Shown here: positions 37,001 to 49,000 of the stretch, piece after piece
Layout of the letters: each line of letters begins with the position of its first letter
Position numbering within the stretch: the stretch's first letter is position 1
Notes under the pieces: model-generated
Seen by the model: the letters and a program-made list of their open reading frames with translations, nothing else
What the model was told of the DNA's origin: nothing
Database searches by the model: none
Made by a program: the position numbers and the translations under genes
Source: Muricea muricata
Lineage: Eukaryota > Cnidaria > Anthozoa > Malacalcyonacea > Plexauridae
Reading direction: 5' to 3'
Assembly: GCA_963855995.1 (NCBI GenBank)
Contig: OY979717.1
Coordinates: 68,370,354-68,434,353 of the forward strand
Length of the DNA: 64,000 nt

Positions 37001-40000
37001 TTCGATAATGTCAGCCATGATCTCTTACTCGTGAAACTTCACAATTTTAGCATCAAAAGAAATCTTCGCTGGTTTGAGAACTATCTTTCTGGGTGATTAT
37101 CGAGTCACTGTTCTTGGTGTAACATCTAAACAACTTCCTGTACTTTCTAGAGTTCCTCAGGGATCAATCCTTGGACCACTCCTTTTCCTCATCTACGCGA
37201 ACGACCTTCTAAAGTTTACCTCTTACGATGCTACCGTGACAATGTTCCCCGATGACACCAAATGCCACCGTCCTCTTCGAAATTTCCAAGATACCATAAT
37301 TCTATAGCAAGATCTGGACAGTGTTGCCAGCTGATGTAATGACTGGAAAATGGACTTAAACCAAACCAAGTGGGAATCCATGCATTTCTCAAGAATTGCT
37401 CAACCGATAATCACACAGTACCCACTATCAGACACCCCAATTCTACAATCATGCAGTCATGCAGAAAGATCTTGGCATGACAATCATTAATAATCTTAAA
37501 TGGAACAAACATGTGCAAAAGATATCGACCAAAGCTACTAAAATGGTTTCGTAAAGAGAACGGCGTTTGACATTCGACAGTGTAGAGTCCGTAAGGTACT
37601 TTAATTGAGTATGGTTCGTAGTCAATTGTCTTAGGGTAGTCAGGTAGAGGCACCCCAGAGGGTAAACAACATCTTCACCGTTGAACATGCGCAGCGACGT
37701 GCCACAACGTGTTGTCATTGCCGCACAAAACAGATATAATTACAGCAGGAAAGATTGATCACCATCGGCATTGTCCCTATATGTTACTGGCACGGGTATT
37801 TGGATGTAGTGTACCTCTGCAAGTACATTATTTGTGACTCTGACTGTAACATTTTTATAAAGATTGCTACTCGAGAAACGCGAAGTACTAATGCAACCAA
37901 AGGCATTTTACATTTTACACGTGCAAGACAGTGAGCTACCAAAACAGCTTCTACGTATGAGTTGCCAACGAGTGGAATACACTGCCCTGTTCGATCAGAG
38001 AAACCAACAAAACCGTTGTCTCTTTAAGTTCAGTCTAATGTAACATCATAAGTATCTCACCAAGGAAATTTATAATCCCGAAGATCCGAGAACTTTTAAA
38101 TCTGTTTGTGTAAAGTGTAAGATAACTCGCTCATTGACTAACTTGTCGACTAGAGCGTGTTGTTAAGTTTACTACCACATAATTTGTAAGTAGATGATTG
38201 TATTTCGTTGTGCTTGATTGCAGGTCCTCCTTCAATTACGTTTGTTTATGTTTGTTTGTTTTTCTTTTTGTCTGACTGTCTATTTGAAAGCCTGTTAGTG
38301 TGTATTTTGAATGACTTGGAATCTTTTTTATGGAAAAGTGATCTCTATGTGGTTATTCGAGCCATATAATCAATTGTGTAGCTAATCGTAATATACCTCA
38401 TTAAATTCTGGTCGTTTAATTGGTTGATATGGTCACGTGATATTAAATAAAAAGTTCGATTTTCCAAGAGTGCAATGGGAAACGTTCCATTGCACTCCTA
38501 GGAGTGCAATAGTTTTTTCCATTGCACTCTCACAATTCTCATTTGTCAAAAAGCTCTTCGTATGGTTTTCGTACTTTACTTTATAGGCTGGTTTCGATCT
38601 TGAAATGAATGCGAAATAATCCAAATACTAAAATACGACTCAATTGCGTGTTGTTTTAAATGTCGAATAAATTGGTTTTGCAAAACAAGTCTGGTATTAA
38701 ATAAAACAAATAATGAATGTTTTTAATCGTGCAATAGTAAGAATATTTTCATTCGGTGAAAGATTGATTGGTTACTAAGAATATTTTAAGATACACTTGT
38801 AGAGGTACACTACACATAGTAAGAATATTTTTATTCGGTGAAAGATCGTCTTTCACCTCATGAAAATACTCTTACCATTGCACTCACAAACATTCATTAA
38901 TTGTATATTCATGGCAAAATCTGTAAAATAAAATAAAATTCCGGCTACAAATAAGATTACAAATTTGCCAAAAGGATAACGCGAAAATATAAACTATTTT
39001 TATCATGAATTTGTTGCTCCTGTTGTTCGTTGCATAAAAGGCAAACATGACTCTGAAAAAATGCGTCGAATCAGTGACAATATTTAAAAGCCGTCTACAT
39101 ACCTGTCCTGTTGTGACCAATCTTTTCAAGTCACCATTAAGAGTATATGAATATATTGTACCATCTTCAGCAAGACATAGCAAATCTTCACATACTGACC
39201 ATCCCATTTGAATAAGGTGTTCTCCTTCCCACTGTCATACAATAGTATGTTAATAAAAGAAATACTGTGTTATATAAAGTAACGTTGCCCCCAAAACATG
39301 CAATGTTTCACTACTTCAAAGGATACAAGGGCTTCTGTTTGAAAAGTCGAATTCTGCTCATATCGTGTCAGCAATATCCTATGTATTTGTGCGTAACATA
39401 AACTGCTGATCCAGGATTACGTACATGCGTGCGTGTATGTGTGTGTGTGTGGGGGGGGGGGGATATTGAAGAGGCGAGGCCTTCTTAGTTATCTCCAAAA
39501 TATGACGATATTTTATAAGGAAGGCAAGTACAGAAAACTAATAAACATGTACAAGGGGGTTGCAAAGAAAAAGAGCCCCCCCCCCTCACCCATCAAAAAT
39601 GGCTTAGCTGGTTTATAATGACAAAAATTAGGGTACAAACAACAAAAAATGTGTTTTTGTACTTACATGGTATTTTTGTGTACCTTTGTAACATTGAACA
39701 AGCATTAATTGCAACTCTTACCTAAATATTTATTGACAGATGCATTTAGTCAGTTTTAAACTAAATTAAAGACAGCGATTTTAAACCCAAAATTCAGCAA
39801 TGTTATACAATCTTTGCCAAAAAAAACCCCATCAAAAATTACTTAGTAATGAGGGTGGTAATGTGACGTAGAGCGCATTGTACCGTAAGAGCTAGTGTAA
39901 TTATTTCATGTACGCAATGGTGTCTTACGAGGCACGAGCCGCTAGAATGCAATCCAATTAGGTACGCGCTTTACTTATCGGCAAAAGTATCGAGGCGACA

Positions 40001-43000
40001 TTTCCTGTATGTTTCAGTCTATTGGTTGACGTATTGTGTGATAGATCAGTAACTCATATAGACACAGTATAATCCAAACGCTGTCTTAACAAAAAAATCT
40101 GGGTGTTGAAGCAAAAAATCACCAACCAAATGGTTTTTGATTCCTGGATTAGGGATTTTGAAGTAAAACTCTACCTCATACTCGAGCAAAAAGCTAAAAT
40201 ATATTTCCGCTTAAAAGTAATAATTTGCATACATTCATTAAGACATCCCACCTTGTCGTTTATGAACAATTAACCGAGAAGACACGTGCTGAAGAAATAA
40301 TTCAACTACATCGACAAATTACCGATTTACAATCGCCATTTCGAATTGATTTAAAAACTCGCTAAATGCACCTGTTTTTCAAACATTTGAGTAAAATTTG
40401 CAATTAATGCTTGTACTTACACAGCTACCTATGCAAGTACAGGATACAAGTACCTATACAGGTACCTATGCAAAAACACGACTTTTGTTAACATTCTCCT
40501 TATTTATAGTCAGTATAAACCAAGTCAGCCATTTTTGATTGGGGGGGGGGGGGCTCTTTTTTAGCCACTTCCTGTATTCATGATTTTGGTGTTATGTGCT
40601 CAGGTGGAAATTATGTTTATGGTGTTGGAGAAAGCTTGTACAAATCAATCATGGTCGAAAAAAGCTTGACGTAACATTGAGATGTGTACCATTTAAAATG
40701 GATTTCTAGTTTGCTGATAATTTCAAGCACTTTGCTTCTGGCTATGTATACTGGCTATCGTAACGGCTAAGATCAAGATGTCATTTCTTCTGAGATCCTT
40801 GTGATAATGATAATTCCAAAAAAGTCACTGTCACAAGCTGCAATTTTTTTAGCAACTTGCAAAAAATTGGCAAATACGTGTCATCATTACACTTTACTAA
40901 TGTTTTCTGCACATATGAAACAAAATGCATTTACTAATCACACATTTAAACAACGGTTGGCTAACCGAGAGCTATATTATAAGTAGTGAAAAGTAAAAGC
41001 ATTACATATCAGACATATATAACAATGGGTATGTTGCTGGTTTGGAATGTAAAAGAGTAGAGAGAAATGTTCAGTCAAAATAGCGTAAGTTGATTCGTCA
41101 CTCATACGTCATGGGCGCTATGTTGTTAACCAGTGCCTTAAACAGAAGTATTTCCTCCAGTATCAATAGGCATCTTTAATATTTGCAAGGGAAGGGGCGT
41201 ATTCAATATTTGTCATGGGCGTCATGTTGTTAGCCAGTGCTCTAAACAGAAGCATTTCCCCCCGCATTGCGAGCCTTTTATAATATTTCGGCACTGTCTA
41301 GGAACATGGTGGGCGTACGCAATACCACGTGCGCAGTGACAAACAGCTTACGGTATTAGACTATTTCAGTGGCGGATCCAGGGTAAGTCAAAATAAATTA
41401 TAGCAGCTCAATTTTAAATTCAAAATAGCTTTATAACAATGTCATAGGTTATGAATTTCAAAAGAATAAAATCTAACCAATGAAGTTGCTTTGAAGGTAT
41501 TTTAAAATGTAAATATATCCTAGAATGAGCTGTGGTAATTTATTTTGACTTACGCTAGATCCGCCACTGGACTATTTCTAGTCTCTACTCTTTGGTAGTG
41601 TCTTGAGCTTACATTTGCATTCGCAATTAGCCTTCCAGCTGCAGTGTAGATATAAATAACTGGCTTGGCGCCAGCCATTCTCATTTGCTTCTTTGAAAGA
41701 GCTAAGAAATGAACAAATAGTTAATATTATCATCGTGCGTGGCTAGTCAAAAGTCGCATGGATAAATCCCGATGTCCTGTAGCTGCCACTTTACTTGTTG
41801 TTTACCAAAAAATAAATGGACTTTTAAAGATCCTGTATCGATTCCACACAAGATTCCACAGTTGCCACCCCTTCCTCTCCCAGTTTTTAACGACCTGTTC
41901 CTAAACAAATTGAGCTCGTGTCCCACCGGAATATCCATACACTCGAAAACAATGCACAATTGTGGACACAAACACTCGCTCTCCACTATCCTCCACAGAG
42001 GCTTTTTGATCTCTTAAACTAGCGCCTCCTCATTAGTCTTACATGACTTTTCTGCAGATAATGAGGTTCACGGAGCATTGTGGGAAGTTGAAATTTGACA
42101 AGGGAAGCCTCTGCAATATAATGTGTTCAACTGAGCGAATTCGTGAACACGGCATGGTGTGGCGGTACCTCCGATATAGATCTTCGTGAGATTTCGTCGC
42201 AAAATCTTATCATAGATGGCAAGTGAAATTGTTTGCTCTGTGGAGGAGAGTGCTCGCTCTCAATGTTCATATATTACATCGAGAAGAAAAAAATTAGGAT
42301 AAATTAAGTCTTTTTCCCACTATGGTAAGCCAAAGATTAAGCTTTATGGCAAGCCAAATGTTTTTGTTTTAGATTTCGAGTTGTAGACAGATTTCGTAGA
42401 TTTGCAGGAAAGTTTAAAGGAATATTTCAGAACAAATGTTACATTGTTAGCGTGTTGTTTTACCACAGGAGAAGATGGGTCAATAAACTGCAGACTTGGT
42501 TAAAAGCAACGAAACGAAATTGTCCATGGTTCCTCCTTTTGCTCTCGCTATCTCTTAATCACTTTCTTTCTTTCCCAAACCAGCCCCTTAGGAGCTCTGT
42601 GAAAAGTGAACTAGAAGAACTGCTTTCAGACGACACAGCCGATGGGTTTACACTAGATGCGCTGCCTTAACTCACCTATTGGTCCTCCATAAGGCGCTGC
42701 AGCGATATGATATTTTGTAATGTCAATTTCATCCTTCCATGCCATGTCATATAGTTCAATAGTTCTATTGCAAAAAAAAAGATGGTTATAAATAGTTGTA
42801 ACTCACAACTTAACATGAGAAGAGTATCTATCAACGGAATGCTTACGCTCTGAACGTCGAATTCAGTTTTGTCATTTCAAGTACACAGCCAAAAACGAAC
42901 AACCTGTTCTGGCCTGATGAAACAGCATCGAACAATGTTTTGCCGTCCACATCGTTCAAGGTTCTCAACAATGTTGCTCAACATTATTACACCTGATTGC

Positions 43001-46000
43001 AGGCTAATTCAGACTCGACAATGCTGAACAAAAGTTGACAACATTGAACAATGTTGGCAGCAAAACATCGCTCGAGCCTGTTTCATCAGGCCAGAAAAGG
43101 TTGTTCGTTTTTGGCTGTGTAGTGAAATAACCGGCACTAGGTTATTTCACTACTTGAAATGATAAAACAGAATTCGACGTTTGGATGTCTTTTGTGTACT
43201 TTTGATTGCATTACTGCCATCATTACCCATGTCCCTAGATATTGACAGTCACTGAATATATTTGCGTAGAGGGTTTAAATCGTCGGGCTGCATGTCTATG
43301 CTGCTGTCTACACGGCTACACTCACGACAACGTTCGTTTGAGATATATGTCAATTGAGAGAACAGGTTTAGTGTTCTTTTTAACCAAGGCTGTAAGTAAT
43401 TTCGTTACAAGTAACGAAATTATAAGTAATCGTTACTTTTTTGAGTAACTTTAGGGGTAACTAGTTACATTTTGCAAGAAGGTAACTGGAACTAGTTACT
43501 TTTTTGTTCAAAATGGAACGGTAACGCATTACATACGTTACCAGCGTTAAAGTTACTTTTCCGTTACATTTTCAGTCTAACTTTTGCTATAAAAAATAAT
43601 ATCTGCAGTAAAATTTGACAAATTCAAATTGTCAATTCTTAAAGCTATTTTTAATCATTTCAATATTTCATGCAAGCAACACAACGTATTATCTGATTCA
43701 CAGAATCATCACAGAATCATGCAGTGTAAGGTTTATTGGGTACTTTTTTATTAAAATATTTCATGTAAATACAGTACCAGAAATCTGCTCTTTTACATAC
43801 CCCTGCGTCTATTGTTAATAATAGTAAACTGTGGGATGTAACTTTGTAACTAGTTACAAAAATTTTAAGGTAACTTTGTAACGGTAACTAGTTACATTTC
43901 TACTCATGTAACTTTTACCTGTAACTAGTTCCTTTTTTGAACTTGTAACTGTAACTGTAACTAGTTCCAAAAAAAGGTAACTTTACAGCACTGTTTTTAA
44001 CCTAACCTGATCAGAAATGTTTTCACTTTACAGAAATGATTGCAACGTCCAAAAAAAATTAAATGAAATATAAGTTACAGTCCGTTCTGTACATCAGTTC
44101 TGCTCATACCAAAGATGACTCACAGATATATCTCTTTTGAATCGAAGCATTGGATCGAAACAGTGTCAGATATTCAGTTACTAAAAAATAGTTCACAAAT
44201 ATTTACATCGAGCATTAGTTGTAACCCCTCTTTAATTAAGGTAAATCTCGATGCGACTTGTAGTATAGCGTTAAGTGGTCTTAAACTCTAGTTCTATTCT
44301 GCGTGCGGTGTCATACTGTCATAATACTCAAGTTCCAGTTCACTAGATCTGTGAGAGTTCCAGAACGCTTTGGAAATGTCTTATCACAAAATCTGTTTTT
44401 CGCTGAGCGCGACGGTAAGATAATTTCTACTATTCGTAACAATATCACCACTGCCATGAAAATACTGCTGTAAATATCCTGCAAGACGTTAACATAATTT
44501 GCGCCAAAAAGAACTTTCTAGGTGCAAATATTTACAACTAACGTTAATCGTTAAGTGATAATTATTTTTTTCCAAGTCCGTGCTCCTTGGTATTGAAAAA
44601 TTTCACTTTTCTCTTAATCACTTAGATTGGCCACTAACAGTTACATCATAGTGGATATGTATACTCAGGTAGCTAATTTTTATAAATACAATTTCTCGAT
44701 GCTAGAGAAACTAGAAATAGAATAAAATAATCATCACTTTACACAATGTTGTTGTTATCTTATGGTTTCGCGAGTGTTTCTGCGTGATGAACGCCTGTAC
44801 CTCCGAGGTCGCACGGGACACCAGAAAGATACTGTCTGTGCCTAAATATACACAAGTATCTAATAAAAAATTAAATAGTAACAAATTTCCTTCATTTTCA
44901 GTTCATTTACTGCATTTTTCCTATTTATGTTCCTGATTCTGTCGCAATTGTGCGAGAAATACAATATCAACCTGTAAGCTCTCTACATCCTGCATTGTTA
45001 TATAGCTAGTGTCAAAGTTCAATTTGTCTGTCTCCTGATTGGACAAAAGCGCATCACGTGCCGGTCCGCAAAACGTCATGTTTAATCAATTGCTATGGCG
45101 ACAGGGCAACCGGTCAACATTAAAACATTTTTTGGGCATGGTAGAAAATGCGGACTACGGACTGCGGACTCGGACTGCGGACTGCGGGCTCGGATTGCGG
45201 ACTCGGACTGCAGACTCGGATTGCGGACTCGGACTGCGGACTACAGATGGCGGACTACAGATTGCGGAAAAATCAAAGTACGGCCTGCACAACTTTATTT
45301 TGACTAAATCTCAATATAAATTTCTTTTTTATGTAAAAATATGTATTCCAAACACAATATGGAGTATCAATACTTAAATTTTTTTAACGAACTGTTATTT
45401 CCAACTCTTAGCAATTGGATAGTACAATTTACCGCCCATGCTTATATAATATAGCTAATTAGTACAATGAAAATACTCTTTCTCAAAGACATTTCTCAAT
45501 GACTTGTCAGCCATTTCGGGTATAACTCGAAATTATGGACGTGCAACTTGTACGCTGATACAGAGTAAATAAAAATAGTCAACACCATCATCATCATCAT
45601 CATCATCAACACTTTATTTAAAACACGGAAAAATCATCAGTATTTACAAAGTTACAAAAAGAGTTAAAAATACATATATAAGATAATCATAAATGAATAA
45701 GTAAACAGGTGTAATGGATACTGTTTTACATGATTGCCGTGCATCAGTCAGAGTTGTATTGAAATTTGTCTAGTGGGACCTTAAATGATTTAAGAGGAGG
45801 AGCCAATCTAATTTGTTCTGGTAGGCTGTTCCAAAGACAAGCACCACTGTAACTGAAAGAACGTTCTAAATAATCCGTTCGAAGTTTTGGAACACACACT
45901 TTGTTTAAAGAATTTCTCATATTATATTCGCTATATCTTGGTGGAAATAGCTGTTGTAAATATTGAGGAGCACAGCCATTGTACACCTTATACATAAGAA

Positions 46001-49000
46001 TAGCTTTATACTTTACACGAGTTTTTTCCAAAACATTCCATCCCAACTCAGAGAGTAGGGATGCAGATGAAACCTCATACGAGGACCTAGTCAATACCCT
46101 AGCAGCTCGATTTTGTAGCTTTTGTAGTTTCTCACTCAGTTTACAACCAAGTCCGTCCCAAACTGGCGAGCAGTAAGTAAAATAGGGTTCGACCAAGTAT
46201 GCTTTAACAGCTGTGTCTCTGTCGATGAAAGGTCTGACACGCTTAAGAGCACTAATACCGGAAGAAATTTTTTTAGTAATATTATCAATATGGTTCTTCC
46301 AGGTTAAGTGCTCATCGATTGTCAGACCCAGGGATTCTGATGTTTGAACTTTTTTTATCTTTTTGTCATTTACGAAGATATTCAAATCGTTATTCTCAAA
46401 CGTTGCAAGTCTCTGACGAGAGCCAATGACCATAAATTCAGTTTTTGCAATGTTAAGGCTTAATTTATTGGATGTTAACCAAGTGTTTAAATTAATTAAT
46501 TCCATGTTCATTGTATCTTCCAGTTCGGTCAGAATACGACTATGAAAAGTTATATTGGTGTCATCAGCATACATTCTTGCCAGGCCGTCACTAAGACAAT
46601 TTGGTAGATCATTAATGTAGACCAAAAATAAGAGAGGTCCAATTATAGACCCCTGCGGAACACTATAACTGTAGGAGCGACTGCTGGAGAGTGCACCGTT
46701 TACAAAGCATTTCTGCGTACGATCAGATAAGTAAGAACGAAACCAGCCCAGAGCACTAGAATCAACTCTATAGCATTCAAGTTTTTTTAAAAGAATCTCG
46801 TGGTCTATTGTATCGAAGGCCTTCTTTAGGTCAATGAAAATAACTCCATTTACAAGACCATTATCGATATCTATACACCAGTCATTAGTCGAATCAAGTA
46901 GAGCCGTTGTAGTGCTATAGGTAGGTCGAAATCCCGATTGATGATGTGAGATTAGGTCGTTGAACGACAAATACTCATAAAACTGATTACAAACTATTTT
47001 TTCGAAATTTTTTGCAACACTTGAAATTATCGAAATTGGACGATAGTTGTTCATATCTGACCTATCGCCACTTTTAAATACAAGAACAACTTTGGCCAAT
47101 TTCCAATCATTGGGATAAATGCCGGTAGATAGAGATTTATTTTCGTATTTTCGTATTCATAGAATATTTTCGTTAATGACGGCGCTAAAATGTCGGCTGC
47201 AATTTTTAACAGATTTCCCCGAATGTTATCCAGACCAGGAGATTTTTTAGTGTTAATCTGATTTAGAAGCCGCCTAACACATGCAACCTAAAATAGTTAA
47301 ATTGTTAAATTTTGAATTAAGAGATACATGGTAGAAAATGCTCGGAACTGTGGAATGTGGAGTACGGAAAAGATAGAGTGCGGAGTACGCAATTTTTTAT
47401 GGACTAAATGCTTACTTAATTAGTAAAGACGAAACCACCAAAACACTTTATTAAATTAATGAAAAAATTGTGGATTTAAGCAGTAAATAAAAAATCATGA
47501 AAAACAAACTTTACGGGTCTTAAAAATCACGAGAAAATCGCAGGAAATCATAGAAATATACAAATCAACACACATGTCCAGATAGAGATGTCTCTACTGT
47601 ATTCGTCTTTTCATATTCACTAATAGAATGGATATTTCAGTTTACTCTAGCTTTGAATGGTTGATTGAAAGTAGTTTGTACAAATCCGTAGCCTTAGATA
47701 AATATACTTCTGTTGTTATTAGGATCATAGACTGCTGAGTGACGACCATATACGTAATAGTTACTGAGCTGAATTTTTAGCAGAAGTCGGGTACCTTGAA
47801 ATTCAGGTCCAACCATAAGTGGCCCAGAAACGAGTGTTTTTATAATTATTATGTTATTGTTATTACATTAAACCAATGACTCGCAATTACATGCGCGAGC
47901 GCCACGAGAATAAAAACACGCGTTTCTGGGCCACTTATGGTTGTACCTGAATTTTAAGGTACCCGACTTCTGCTAAAAATTCAGCTCAGTAACTATTACG
48001 TATATGGTCGTCACTCATCAGTCTATGATACTAATAACAACAGAAGTATATTCATCTAAAAGACTACGGATTTGTGCAAACTACTTTCCATCAACCATTC
48101 AAAGCTAGAGTAAACTGAAATATCCATTCTATTAGAGAATATGAAAAGACGAATACAGTAGAGACATCTCTATCTGGACATGTGTGTGGATTTCTATATT
48201 TCTATGATTTCCTGCGATTTTCTCGTGATTTTTAAGACCCGTAAAGTTTGTTTTTCGCGATTTTTTATTTACTGCTTCAATTCACAATTTTTTCATTAAT
48301 TCAATAAAGTGTTTTGGTGGTTTCGTCTTTACTAATTAAGTAAGCATTTAGTCCATAAAAAAATTGCGTACTCCGCACTCTATCTTTTCCGTACTCCGCA
48401 GTTCCGAGCATTTTCTACCATGTATCTCTTAATTCGAAAGTTAACAATTTAACTCTGTTAGGTTGCATGTGTTGACTATTTTTATTTACTCTGTATCAGC
48501 GTACAAGTTGCACGTTCATAATTTCGAGTTATACCCGAAATGGCTGACAACTCCACAGTCTGTGAGAAAGAGTATTTTCATGGTACTAATTAGCTATATT
48601 ATATAAACATGGGCGGTAAATTGTATTATCCAATTACCAGTGTTGGAAATAACAGTTCGTTAAAAAAATTTAAGTATTGATACTCCATATTGTGTTTGAA
48701 ATACGTGTTTTTACTTAAAAAGACAGAAATTTATACTGAGATTTAGTCAAAATAAAGTTGTGCACGCCGTACTTTGATTTTTCCGCAGTCCGTAGTCCGA
48801 GTCCGCAATCCGAGTCTGCAGTCTGAGTCCGCAATCCGAGTCCGCATTTTTTACTATGCCCATTTTTTGACCGGTCAACATTAAAATGAGAGAAGAGCGC
48901 ATGCGCGTCAACCATAAAGGTCCAAAGTTCATTCAGAGTTTGCTGTTTTTGAAATTATAACAAACTCGGGAAAGCTGTATGTTTTGTGGACCCTCGACTG

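Noticed and set aside
41747-42017. ORFs on both strands near VPS16 exon 3
   Set aside because: No family similarity; exon 3 is a shorter piece nearby with good splice sites.
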